Counted from the first letter of the stretch, positions 53,087-60,685 are shown. The stretch is 64,000 bases of DNA from CAVUEG01 sp963740525 (GCA_963740525.1 CAVUEG010000006.1:1302001-1366000), one strand, 5' to 3'. The notes: a model not told the origin generated them from the sequence alone. Translations and numbers: made by a program.

Positions 53087-54592
53087 ATGACATCGAGCAA
53101 ACGCCGGACCGCGCGTCCGGTCTACGTGAGCCTGATCCTTCTGGTCGCCACACTGCTCCTCGGCTTCGGCCTGTCCACGCCGTCGTACGCCGACAAGCCG
53201 ACCACGAGTCCCGCGGCCGCGAACGGCAACGGGCCGGAGAAGGCCAACGCCGGTGACAACGGCAACGGGCAGGCGAACCAGGCCAACCAGGGCAACAAGG
53301 GCCAGGGGAACAACGGAAACGGCAAGGGCAACGGGGGAGCCGCCGACTCGGGCGACAACGCCCAGGCCGGGACGCCTCAGGCCGACGCCCCCGCCGCCGA
53401 CGCCGAGACCAAGACGCAGCCCGAGCAGACCAATGGCGACGGGTCGAAGGGCAACGCCGGCAAGTCCGACGCCGGCAAGTCCGACGCCGGCAAGTCCGAC
53501 GCCGGCAAGTCCGACGCCGGCAAGTCCGACGCCGGCAAGTCCGACGCCGGCAGCACCAAGTCGCAGAGCTCGGCGTCGGGCAAGGCGTCCGGCAAGTCTT
53601 CGGGCAAGTCTTCGGGCAAGAAGGACCCCTCGTCGCACCAGAGCGGCGGCAACGCCGGCACCTCGGGCGACGTTCACTCGCCGCAGCCGCAGAGCAACGC
53701 CGACCAGAACAGCGGTGGCGCGAACGGCAAGTGCACCGGAACCGACAACGGGCCCTACTGCTCGACCCGCGACGGGTCGCCCTCGGGCAACGGCAATGGC
53801 AAGGGCAAGGCCACCGGAAAGCCGTGCGCGGGCTGTGTCGGCAAGGCTGACAACAAGAACCCCAAGGGTCAGTACCCGAACGGCTCGGACCACAACGCGG
53901 GCTACGAGTGCGACCGCAACCACGGAATCGGTCGGACGAACCCGGCCCACACGGGGTGCACGCAGTCTCCGCCACCCCCTTGCATCGACAACCCGTTGAC
54001 TCCGCAGGACGAGTGCAACCCGCCGCCGCCGTGCGTGGACGACGAGTCGACGCCGCAGGACGAGTGCAACCCGCCGCCGCCGTGCGTGGACGACGAGTCG
54101 ACGCCGGAGGACGAGTGCACACAGCCGCCCCCGTGTGTCGATGACGAGTCGACGCCGCAGGACGAGTGCAACCCCCCGCCGCCGTGTGTGGACGACGAGT
54201 CGACGCCGGAGGACGAGTGCACACAGCCGCCCCCGTGTGTCGATGACGAGTCGACGCCGCAGGACGAGTGCAACCCGCCGCCGCCGTGTGTGGACGACGA
54301 GTCGACGCCGGAGGACGAGTGTGGCGAGGTGAGCCCGCCGAGCGGGTGCGTCGACGACGTGTCGACGCCGCAGGACGAGTGTGGCGAGGTCACTCCGCCC
54401 AGCGGCTGTGTCGACGACACGTCGACTCCGCAGGACGAGTGCACGGAGGTGAGCCCGCCCCAGGGCAGCCCGCCGCCCTCGCAGGGGTTGCTGCCGAACA
54501 CAGGGAACGGGGCTGCCACCGGCTATCTCCTCCTGCTCGGCACTCTCCTCCTTGGGGCAGGAGCCTTGACCCTGCGCCGCAGTCGCTCCTGA
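53087..54592 (+). CDS. LPXTG cell-wall-anchored Cys-rich repeat protein (larger paralog)
   Basis: 501 residues. Signal peptide (VYVSLILLVATLLLGFGLST, cut near PSYAD) is followed by a Gly/Asn/Gln-rich low-complexity stretch, then six GKSDA repeats (residues 125-154) and Ser/Lys repeats. A core (~180-290) contains YCSTRDGSPSGNG, KPCAGCVGKADNKNPKGQYP and GYECDRNHGIGR. Nine C-x10-C modules (CVDDESTPQDEC type) follow, then LPNTG at 469-473, a membrane helix and a basic RRSRS tail. Sortase should link it to peptidoglycan; no sortase gene is in the window. The core is nearly identical to the next gene. Function unknown; surface adhesion, metal or Ca binding are guesses from the acidic repeats. Confidence 0.85.
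   Translation: MTSSKRRTARPVYVSLILLVATLLLGFGLSTPSYADKPTTSPAAANGNGPEKANAGDNGNGQANQANQGNKGQGNNGNGKGNGGAADSGDNAQAGTPQADAPAADAETKTQPEQTNGDGSKGNAGKSDAGKSDAGKSDAGKSDAGKSDAGKSDAGSTKSQSSASGKASGKSSGKSSGKKDPSSHQSGGNAGTSGDVHSPQPQSNADQNSGGANGKCTGTDNGPYCSTRDGSPSGNGNGKGKATGKPCAGCVGKADNKNPKGQYPNGSDHNAGYECDRNHGIGRTNPAHTGCTQSPPPPCIDNPLTPQDECNPPPPCVDDESTPQDECNPPPPCVDDESTPEDECTQPPPCVDDESTPQDECNPPPPCVDDESTPEDECTQPPPCVDDESTPQDECNPPPPCVDDESTPEDECGEVSPPSGCVDDVSTPQDECGEVTPPSGCVDDTSTPQDECTEVSPPQGSPPPSQGLLPNTGNGAATGYLLLLGTLLLGAGALTLRRSRS
53459..53548 (+). repeat. 15-base tandem repeat (six copies) coding GKSDA
   Basis: Six identical GGCAAGTCCGACGCC units run without a break from 53459 to 53548. No synonymous difference is seen, indicating recent slippage. 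The unit keeps the reading frame. Confidence 0.97.
53981..54442 (+). repeat. Tandem repeat of C-x10-C modules in the first LPXTG gene
   Basis: Nine 12-residue modules of the CVDDESTPQDEC type. Copies 2-7 have a 51-base period (5-residue Pro-rich spacers) and alternate QDEC/NPPPP with EDEC/TQPPP, a 102-base higher-order unit. Copies 8-9 have 8-residue spacers (60-base period). Confidence 0.93.
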
Positions 54593-54608
54593 CGCCGAAC
54601 TGAGGCAG

Positions 54609-54648
54609 CTGGTCCCCGGGATCGGACCCGTCCGGTCCCGGGGACCAG
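54609..54648 (+). terminator. Hairpin between the two LPXTG genes
   Basis: Perfect 13-base arms CTGGTCCCCGGGA (54609-54621) and TCCCGGGGACCAG (54636-54648), 14-base loop, 17 bases after the first stop. The rest of the 284-base gap holds presumed promoter sequence of the second gene. Confidence 0.75.
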
Positions 54649-54876
54649 GCATGCCAGCCCCCGGGCGTGCGTGACCGGGCATGAACACGTGGCGGGCATC
54701 ACGGCTGAAACCGGGACAAAGTGGGTAATTACGGCACGAGGGCTAGACCGGGTCAATGGCCCGACATAACCACTTCGGCATGACCAGAGTTGACTAGGTG
54801 AAGCGGGCGTCCAGGATCGGGCGCCACTGGAGCACAGTCATTGACACCCGATGATCTCGGGGGGAGAGGCACTTTC

Positions 54877-55968
54877 ATGAACGCCGCACGCACGAGACAG
54901 ACCAGAAGGGCCGGACGCACCGGCCTCACCGTCGCCGTAGCCACCCTGCTGCTGGGGTTCGGACTCAGCGCGCCCGCCCTTGCCAGCGGCAACGGCCACG
55001 GCAGCGCCAAGGCGGACTCGCACAGCGCCAAGTCAGACACCAAGTCGAACGGTGGCAGCAACGCCTCCTCGCACCAGAGCGAGGGAACCTCCGGCACGTC
55101 GGGGGACCCGAAGTCGCCGCAGCCGGAGAGCAAGGCCGACAAGAACAGCGGCGGCGCCAACGCCGGCAGCTGTGAGGACGGCACCGCCGGGGAGTACTGC
55201 TCCACCCGTGACGGTTCGCCCTCGGCCAACGGCAACGGCGGCGGCAAGTCCACCGGCAAGCCCTGCGCCGGCTGTGTCGGCAAGGCCGACAACAAGAACC
55301 CCAAGGGTCAGTACCCGAACGGCTCGGACCACAACGCGGGCTACGAGTGCGACCGCAACCACGGCATCGGTCGCGGCAACCCCGCGCACACCGGTTGCAC
55401 GGGTGGCGAGACGACCCCGCCGGAGTGCGAGGACGACATGTCCACCCCGCAGGACGAGTGCGACAACGTGACGCCGCCGGAGTGCGAGGACGACATGTCC
55501 ACCCCGCAGGACGAGTGCGACAACGTGACGCCGCCGGAGTGCGAGGACGACATGTCCACCCCGCAGGACGAGTGCGACAACGTGACGCCGCCGGAGTGCG
55601 AGGACGACATGTCCACCCCGCAGGACGAGTGCGAGAACGTGACGCCGCCGGAGTGCGAGGACGACATGTCCACCCCGCAGGACGAGTGCGAGAACGTGAC
55701 CCCGCCCGAGGTCTGCGTGCCTGACATCGCCGGTCCGACGAACAGCTGCGGTCCGATCGACGTCAGCCCCCCGCCCGGCAACGAGGTTCCGCCGACCACC
55801 GTGGTCAGCCCGCCCCAGGCCGGCACCCCGCCGGTCGTGGCCGGCCCCAACGCGGGTCTGCTGCCGAACACCGGAAGCCCGGTTCTCCTGGGCCTGATGC
55901 TGCTGCTGGGCCTCGGCCTGGTCACCGCTGGTGGCGCGTTCGCCCTCCGGGCGCGCGGTACTCGCTGA
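54877..55968 (+). CDS. LPXTG cell-wall-anchored Cys-rich repeat protein (smaller paralog)
   Basis: 363 residues from ATG 54877 with GGGGGGAGAG upstream. It has the same order as its neighbour: signal peptide (TGLTVAVATLLLGFGLSAPA), a shorter Ser/Lys/Gly region, then the same core (YCSTRDGSPSANG, KPCAGCVGKADNKNPKGQYP, GYECDRNHGIGR). Five CEDDMSTPQDEC modules and one degenerate C-x10-C (CVPDIAGPTNSC) lead to a Pro-rich stalk, LPNTG at 329-333, a membrane helix and a basic tail. A tandem duplication with later expansion of different repeat arrays is evident. A terminator follows. Confidence 0.87.
   Translation: MNAARTRQTRRAGRTGLTVAVATLLLGFGLSAPALASGNGHGSAKADSHSAKSDTKSNGGSNASSHQSEGTSGTSGDPKSPQPESKADKNSGGANAGSCEDGTAGEYCSTRDGSPSANGNGGGKSTGKPCAGCVGKADNKNPKGQYPNGSDHNAGYECDRNHGIGRGNPAHTGCTGGETTPPECEDDMSTPQDECDNVTPPECEDDMSTPQDECDNVTPPECEDDMSTPQDECDNVTPPECEDDMSTPQDECENVTPPECEDDMSTPQDECENVTPPEVCVPDIAGPTNSCGPIDVSPPPGNEVPPTTVVSPPQAGTPPVVAGPNAGLLPNTGSPVLLGLMLLLGLGLVTAGGAFALRARGTR
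55426..55710 (+). repeat. 57-base tandem repeat (five copies) in the second LPXTG gene
   Basis: Units begin at 55426, 55483, 55540, 55597 and 55654, each encoding CEDDMSTPQDEC plus D/E-NVTPPE. Copies are identical except for a GAC/GAG change (Asp to Glu) in the last units. Confidence 0.96.
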
Positions 55969-55989
55969 CCCCCGCATAGCAATCAGTCG

Positions 55990-56024
55990 AAGCAGCCTCC
56001 CCGTGTCCTACGGGGAGGCTGCTT
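55990..56024 (+). terminator. Strong terminator after the LPXTG pair
   Basis: 15-base perfect arms (55990-56004 and 56010-56024, AAGCAGCCTCCCCGT with its complement) and a 5-base loop, ending CTTCT. Confidence 0.92.
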
Positions 56025-56084
56025 CTACGCTGGCTCCAGGTTCTCGACCGGAACAATCCAAGCCCGGAAGGGGTTCAGGTTCCC

Positions 56085-56540
56085 GTGAGTGATGGTGCAT
56101 GGGTTCTCGTCGTGGCCCTGGGGCTGGCGACCGCGTTCGGTGCGTACCGGGCGACCGTTGACGGGCGGTTTCGCGGGACGCACCTCGTGAAGGGCGCCGA
56201 GGCGTCGGAGCCCGATGGTGACGACCATCCCGGCCCCGACAGCCCGATCCCGGTCGAGTCCCTGGGTGAGCGGGCCACGCTGCTCCAGTTCTCGTCGGCC
56301 TTCTGTGCCCCGTGCCGGGTGACCCGCCGGGTGCTGGAGGATGTGGCTGCCACCGTGCCCGGAGTCGCTCACGTCGAGCTCGACGCGGAGCACCACCTCG
56401 AGCTGGTGCGTGCGTGGGGCATCCTGCGCACCCCGACCACGCTGGTGCTCGACCGGTTGGGCCGGGAGCTGTCCCGGGCCAGCGGTGCGCCGCGTCGCGA
56501 TGAGGTCATGGCCACCTTGGCGGCTGCTCTCGATGCCTGA
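56085..56540 (+). CDS. Thioredoxin-fold protein, ThiX-like
   Basis: 151 residues from GTG 56085. An N-terminal membrane helix (WVLVVALGLATAFGAY) is followed by a thioredoxin domain with active site FCAPCRVTRRVL and the cis-Pro region LRTPTTLVLDRLG. In M. tuberculosis the equivalent position next to cysA2-sseC2 is thiX. It may reduce or accept sulfur from the sulfurtransferase encoded 0.9 kb downstream. The leader peptide and hairpin between it and the sulfurtransferase genes suggest a separate promoter for those. Confidence 0.8.
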   Translation: MSDGAWVLVVALGLATAFGAYRATVDGRFRGTHLVKGAEASEPDGDDHPGPDSPIPVESLGERATLLQFSSAFCAPCRVTRRVLEDVAATVPGVAHVELDAEHHLELVRAWGILRTPTTLVLDRLGRELSRASGAPRRDEVMATLAAALDA

Positions 56541-56609
56541 CCAGTCCAAGATATGGACCGCCGTCTTGAATAGCGAGATGGTAGGTTCCCTCACGGGCGG
56601 CCCCCGCCC

Positions 56610-56615
56610 TAGGCT
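56610..56615 (+). promoter_or_regulatory. -10 element for a leaderless leader-peptide transcript
   Basis: TAGGCT at 56610-56615 ends 7 bases before the leader ATG (56623), the spacing expected if transcription starts at the A of the start codon. A TTCCCT at 56586-56591 could be the -35. No ribosome binding site precedes the ATG. Confidence 0.5.
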
Positions 56616-56622
56616 TGCACCC

Positions 56623-56700
56623 ATGTTCTCGACCCTGTTGACGAAGCGCCGCGCAGTGGACCACTGCCGCGTCCACTCGTCCCTGTGTCGAATGTCCTGA
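56623..56700 (+). CDS. Cys-containing leader peptide upstream of the sulfurtransferase operon
   Basis: 25 residues beginning MFSTLLTKRRAVDHCRVHSS and ending LCRMS. The core V-D-x-C-R-V-x3-L-C-R fits the short leader peptides placed before sulfur genes in Streptomyces and other actinobacteria; related Cys-coding short ORFs act as cysteine-responsive attenuators in mycobacteria (recalled knowledge). It appears leaderless. A stable hairpin begins 26 bases after the stop and the DUF4395 gene starts 149 bases after it. Ribosome stalling at the two Cys codons would prevent the hairpin forming when cysteinyl-tRNA is scarce. Confidence 0.78.
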   Translation: MFSTLLTKRRAVDHCRVHSSLCRMS

Positions 56701-56725
56701 CGGGTCCGTCGACCCCTTCCCACTG

Positions 56726-56756
56726 ACGACCGCGCCCCATCGGGGCGCCCGGTCGT
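56726..56756 (+). terminator. Attenuator-like hairpin after the leader peptide
   Basis: Outer stem ACGACCG/CGGTCGT and inner stem CGCCCC/GGGGCG with loop ATC and a two-base bulge. It lacks a U-run; it may act by Rho-dependent termination or by blocking translation. Confidence 0.55.
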
Positions 56757-56849
56757 GGGTACCCCGGTCCTGCCGCGTCTCGCGGCGACCGTGACGACGC
56801 TCCCGTGCCTGAGTCCACCAAGGCCGCATCCACTTCGCGCAGGAGAGAC

Positions 56850-57359
56850 ATGTCCACCACAGCCCAGCACTTCCCGTCCCACACCCTCCCGGCAGGTCCG
56901 CCTGCAGGCAAGGTAGATCCCCGGGGGCCCCGCCTGGCCGCCACCCTGACGACGGCGCTGCTCGCCGTTGCGCTGCTCGTGGCGCCTTCGGCCCTCACGG
57001 TGGCACTCCTGGCCGCCCAGACCGTGCTGTTCGCCTGGGGGGCCGGCCTGGGTGTCACCAGGACCCCGTACGCCTGGCTCTTCAAGACCCTCGTCCGACC
57101 GCGGCTCGGTCCGCCCTCGGAGCTCGAGGACGAGGCGCCTCCGCGCTTCGCCCAGGCGGTCGGGCTCGGGTTCGCCCTCGTCGCGTTGGCGGGCTTCCTG
57201 TCGGGGGCCACGCTCCTGGGTCTGGTGGCCACCGGCTTCGCCCTCGCAGCGGCGTTCCTCAACGCAGCCTTCGGGTTCTGCCTGGGCTGCGAGGTCTACC
57301 TGCTCGCGAAGCGTGCCCGCCCGGCACTTGCCCACACCCTGAGCCACACCACCAGCTGA
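56850..57359 (+). CDS. DUF4395 membrane protein
   Basis: 169 residues from ATG 56850 with AGGAGAG upstream. Four membrane segments are visible: LAATLTTALLAVALLVA, ALTVALLAAQTVLFAWGAG, VGLGFALVALAGFLSGATLL and LVATGFALAAAFLNAAFGFC. The signature GFCLGCEVYLLAKR near the end has the two cysteines common in this family. DUF4395 genes are regularly next to sulfurtransferases and thioredoxin-like genes, suggesting transport or redox handling of a sulfur compound across the membrane. First structural gene of the leader-controlled operon. Confidence 0.87.
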   Translation: MSTTAQHFPSHTLPAGPPAGKVDPRGPRLAATLTTALLAVALLVAPSALTVALLAAQTVLFAWGAGLGVTRTPYAWLFKTLVRPRLGPPSELEDEAPPRFAQAVGLGFALVALAGFLSGATLLGLVATGFALAAAFLNAAFGFCLGCEVYLLAKRARPALAHTLSHTTS

Positions 57360-57389
57360 CCATCCGTACCTAACCGAAAGAGACATGAC

Positions 57390-58238
57390 ATGAGCCGCGA
57401 AGCCGCACTCGTCACCGCTGACTGGGTCGAGGAACACCTCGACGACGACACCGTGGTCCTCATCGAGGTCGACGAGGACACCACCGCCTACGACAAGGGT
57501 CATATCCGGGGGGCGATCAAGCTCGACTGGACGACCGACCTGCAGGACCAGGTGCGCCGGGACTTCGTCAACAAGCAGCAGTTCGAAGCCCTCTTGTCCG
57601 AGCGCGGGGTCGGGAACGACCACACCGTCGTCCTGTACGGCGGCAACAACAACTGGTTCGCGGCCTACGCCTACTGGTACTTCAAGCTCTACGGCCACCA
57701 GGACGTGAAGCTGCTCGACGGCGGGCGCAAGAAGTGGGAGCTCGACAGCCGTCAGCTGACCGATGAGCTGCCCACTCGGGAGGCGACGTCGTACACGGCC
57801 CAGGAGCAGGATCACTCGATCCGCGCCTTCCGCGACGAGACCGTGGCCGCGATCGGGACCAAGAACCTCGTCGACGTCCGCAGCCCCGACGAGTACGCCG
57901 GCCGTCTGCTGGCACCGGCTCACCTTCCGCAGGAGCAGGCGCAGCGGGCCGGGCACATCCCGACCGCGGCGAACGTGCCGTGGAGCAAGGCAGCCAACGA
58001 CGACGGCACCTTCAAGTCCGACGAGGAGCTCAAGCAGATCTACAGCGAGGCCGGGGTGGACTGGACCAAGGACACCATCGCCTACTGCCGGATCGGCGAG
58101 CGCTCGAGCCACACGTGGTTCGTCCTCAAGGAGCTGCTGGGCGAGAAGAACGTCAAGAACTACGACGGCTCCTGGACCGAGTACGGCTCGCTGGTCGGGG
58201 TACCGGTGGCTCTCGGTGACGAGCCGGGGAACGCCTGA
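57390..58238 (+). CDS. Thiosulfate sulfurtransferase (two-domain rhodanese, CysA/SseA type)
   Basis: 282 residues. The inactive N-terminal rhodanese domain (ALVTADWVEEHLDDDTVVLI) is joined to the active C-terminal domain with the catalytic Cys in IAYCRIGERSSHTWFVLKEL. The double-domain length and CRIGERSSHTWF loop match mycobacterial CysA2/3. It moves sulfur from thiosulfate to thiols or protein acceptors. Its stop overlaps the DUF1416 start by one base, the same arrangement as cysA-sseC in M. tuberculosis. Confidence 0.93.
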   Translation: MSREAALVTADWVEEHLDDDTVVLIEVDEDTTAYDKGHIRGAIKLDWTTDLQDQVRRDFVNKQQFEALLSERGVGNDHTVVLYGGNNNWFAAYAYWYFKLYGHQDVKLLDGGRKKWELDSRQLTDELPTREATSYTAQEQDHSIRAFRDETVAAIGTKNLVDVRSPDEYAGRLLAPAHLPQEQAQRAGHIPTAANVPWSKAANDDGTFKSDEELKQIYSEAGVDWTKDTIAYCRIGERSSHTWFVLKELLGEKNVKNYDGSWTEYGSLVGVPVALGDEPGNA

Positions 58239-58534
58239 TGTGCGGTGCCACCACCGGCGGGCTCTCGCTCGACGGGGTCAACGTAGCCAAGGAGTCGGTG
58301 ATCCAGGGAGTCGTCACCCGCGATGACCGGCCGGTGGGGAACGCCTACGTGCGGCTGCTGGATCGGAACGGGGAGTTCACCGCCGAGGTGCCCACCTCGG
58401 CGACCGGTCACTTCCGCTTCTTTGCGGCCCCGGGGGAGTGGACGATCCGGACCCTCGCCCCGCAGGCAGACCCCATTGACAAGTCGGTTGTTGCTCAGCA
58501 GGGTGTAGTTGCCGAAGTCGCAGTCGCGATCTGA
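58238..58534 (+). CDS. sseC: DUF1416 (SseC-like) protein
   Basis: 98 residues starting MCGATTGGLSLDGVNVAKES, typical of SseC. The body is a small Ig-like beta domain (VVTRDDRPVGNAYVRLLDRN, GEWTIRTLAPQ). Encoded directly after the sulfurtransferase with a one-base overlap. Its molecular role is unknown, but the linkage to CysA is widely conserved. A terminator follows. Confidence 0.93.
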   Translation: MCGATTGGLSLDGVNVAKESVIQGVVTRDDRPVGNAYVRLLDRNGEFTAEVPTSATGHFRFFAAPGEWTIRTLAPQADPIDKSVVAQQGVVAEVAVAI

Positions 58535-58552
58535 GGCACACCCACCGGACTG

Positions 58553-58597
58553 AAAGGTCCCTGCGCGGTATCTCCCCGGAACCGCACAGGGGCCTTT
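58553..58597 (+). terminator. Terminator of the sulfurtransferase operon
   Basis: A 17-base stem with two G-U pairs (58553-58569 with 58581-58597) and a loop of 11 bases, followed by CTT. Confidence 0.9.
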
Positions 58598-58660
58598 CTT
58601 CGTCCCGGGTCGAGTGCCGCTCCGTTGGCTCGATGCGGCCGGCTTTCGTAGGGTGACCAC

Positions 58661-59560
58661 GTGTCCGACTACAGGGGCGGTTCCGACCTCCCGCCCGACG
58701 TCCCTCCCGAGTACGCCGACGCGTACCGACGGGGGTACCTCAGCGCCTACGCGCAGGGCGCTCCGGACGAGGCGGAGCCCGAGGCGACCGCCCCCTTGGG
58801 GCGGCATGCCGCCCAGCCTTCCGCCCAGCCTCAGTCCCAACCCCTCGACGACCTGCTCGGGTCCCACGTCGACACGAGGGCGCCCGACGGCCGGCGCCGG
58901 TGGACGGCGCTGGCTGTGCTGATCGGGCTGGCCGTGGTCCTGGTGCTGGTCGCGTACCTGCTCGGGAGGGCCTTCTCCGGCGACGTGGCGGGCTCCAGTG
59001 CGGCCTCCAAGCCCACCGGGGAGGCCTCGACCCCGAAGGCCTCGAGTGACGGCACCTCCGAGTCGCCCGCTGCCGGCACCTACCGCGGGCCCGTTCGGCA
59101 GGCCGCGATCCAGGACGCCCGCGGCTCGTGCCAGTCCCGGGCCAGCGTCGATGCCACCGGCCGGCCGGTCACCTACCCTCCGGCGAACGTCTACGACCAG
59201 GACCCCACCACCGCCTGGCGCTGCGACGGCTCGGCCGCCGGGGAGACCTTGACGATCACGCTGGCCGGAAAGACCCCGATCGGCCAGGTGGGGGTGATCC
59301 CGGGGTACGCCAAGACCGACCCCTCCAGCGGCGCCGATCGCTACGCCCAGAACAACCGGGTCACCGAGCTGAGGTGGACTTTCAGCGACGGCTACAGCGT
59401 CGTACAGCGGTTGGACGGCTCCGCGGACAACCGGCGCCTGCAGAAGATGCGGATACCGGTGCACCGGGCGGTCTCGGTGACGCTGAAGATCCTGCGGGTG
59501 ACGCCGGGTCCGCGACACACCACGGCTCTCAGCACCGTCTGGCTCGGTCGGACCAGATGA
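58661..59560 (+). CDS. Membrane protein with NADase-type glycan-binding-like domain
   Basis: 299 residues from GTG 58661. The acidic cytosolic part contains ADAYRRGYLSAYAQGAPDEA; a single membrane helix is ALAVLIGLAVVLVLVAYLLG, then a Ser/Thr linker. The C-terminal ~155 residues (YDQDPTTAWRCDGSAAGETL, LTITLAGKTPIGQVGVIPGY, ELRWTFSDGY) resemble the discoidin/NADase-type glycan-binding fold found in extracellular proteins of Gram-positives. Role unknown. It is monocistronic, followed by gmd 100 bases later. Confidence 0.7.
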   Translation: MSDYRGGSDLPPDVPPEYADAYRRGYLSAYAQGAPDEAEPEATAPLGRHAAQPSAQPQSQPLDDLLGSHVDTRAPDGRRRWTALAVLIGLAVVLVLVAYLLGRAFSGDVAGSSAASKPTGEASTPKASSDGTSESPAAGTYRGPVRQAAIQDARGSCQSRASVDATGRPVTYPPANVYDQDPTTAWRCDGSAAGETLTITLAGKTPIGQVGVIPGYAKTDPSSGADRYAQNNRVTELRWTFSDGYSVVQRLDGSADNRRLQKMRIPVHRAVSVTLKILRVTPGPRHTTALSTVWLGRTR

Positions 59561-59660
59561 GCGCGGCAGTCGCACGGCGAGGTCCCGGCCCCGCGCGAAG
59601 GTCTCGTCGCCACTAGAGTCGGTCGACACCTGAATCCGCCGGACCGGGAGAGTGAGGCGC

Positions 59661-60662
59661 GTGGCTGAGGCAAGGCGAGCCCTGATCACCGGGGTCACCG
59701 GACAGGACGGCATGCACCTCGCCGAGTTGCTGCACGCCGAGGGCTACGAGGTGCACGGCCTGCTGCGGGGCCAGGCGAACGCACGCAAGGCGGCGTTCGA
59801 GCTGGAGTTCCCCTACGTGCACATCATCGAGGCGGACCTCACCGACCAGACCTCGCTGATCCAGGCGGTGGAGGGAAGCCAGCCCCACGAGATCTACAAC
59901 CTCGGCGCGATCAGCCATGTGGGCTACTCATTCCGCAACCCCCAGCTCACCGCCGACATCACCGGCAAGGGAGCCCTCAACCTCCTCGAGGCCGTGCGAA
60001 TCACCGGGCTGGACCAGCACTCGCGGTTCTACCAGGCATCGACATCGGAGATGTTCGGAGGACTGGACTACAACCGGCCCGGGACCGGGTACGACGAGGA
60101 GTCGTTGTTCCATCCCCGGAGCCCGTACGGCGTCGCGAAGCTCTACGCCCACTGGATCGCCCGGAACTACCGGGAGTCCTACGGCATGTTCGTCTCGACC
60201 GGCATCCTCTTCAACCACGAGGGTGAGCGTCGAGGGTTGGAGTTCGTCAGCCGCAAGATCACCGATGCCGTGGCGCGCATCCACCACGGGCTCCAGGGCC
60301 ACGTGACGCTGGGAGCGCTGTGGCCCAAGCGCGACTGGGGCTACGCAGGCGACTACGTACGCGGCATGTGGCAGATGCTCCAGCACGACGAACCCGACGA
60401 CTTCGTGCTCGCGACCGGCGAGACGCACTCGATCGAGGAGTTTCTCACCCTCGCCTTCGGGGAGGTCGGGATCGACGACTGGACGCCGTACGTCCGCCAG
60501 GACAAGGAGTTCCTGCGCCCGGCCGAGGTGGACATCCTGCTCGGCAACCCCGCGAAGGCTGAGCGGATGCTGGGCTGGAAGCGCGAGGTGGACTTCGCCG
60601 GGCTGGTGCGGCTGATGGTGCGTCATGACCTGGCCCTGGTGAAAGCAACACTCCCCGGCTGA
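59661..60662 (+). CDS. gmd: GDP-mannose 4,6-dehydratase
   Basis: 333 residues from GTG 59661 (preferred over 59652, which would be too near the GGGAG site). NAD-binding LITGVTGQDGMHLAELLHAE, catalytic YQASTSEMFGGLD, YGVAKLYAHW (Tyr-x3-Lys) and LWPKRDWGYAGDYVRGMW are all present. It converts GDP-mannose to GDP-4-keto-6-deoxymannose, the precursor of GDP-fucose or rhamnose-type sugars for glycans. No partner epimerase or reductase gene is nearby. Confidence 0.9.
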   Translation: MAEARRALITGVTGQDGMHLAELLHAEGYEVHGLLRGQANARKAAFELEFPYVHIIEADLTDQTSLIQAVEGSQPHEIYNLGAISHVGYSFRNPQLTADITGKGALNLLEAVRITGLDQHSRFYQASTSEMFGGLDYNRPGTGYDEESLFHPRSPYGVAKLYAHWIARNYRESYGMFVSTGILFNHEGERRGLEFVSRKITDAVARIHHGLQGHVTLGALWPKRDWGYAGDYVRGMWQMLQHDEPDDFVLATGETHSIEEFLTLAFGEVGIDDWTPYVRQDKEFLRPAEVDILLGNPAKAERMLGWKREVDFAGLVRLMVRHDLALVKATLPG

Positions 60663-60685
60663 ACCGAGGTCCGGGCCGGGGAGTG
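60649..60685. terminator. Bidirectional terminator between gmd and cysN
   Basis: CACTCCCCGGC (60649-60659) and GCCGGGGAGTG (60675-60685) form an 11-base perfect stem. It overlaps the gmd stop region and lies 22 bases from the cysN stop, between convergent genes. Confidence 0.8.

Noticed and set aside
52953..53239. Cyclic-di-AMP-type riboswitch before the first LPXTG gene
   Set aside because: Considered because such RNAs precede wall genes in actinobacteria, but the conserved segments could not be found in the 189-base gap.
54747..54766. GGGTCAATGGCCC upstream of the second LPXTG gene as a further DosR-like site
   Set aside because: The spacing between GGG and CCC is one base short, so it does not fit the palindrome of the other sites.
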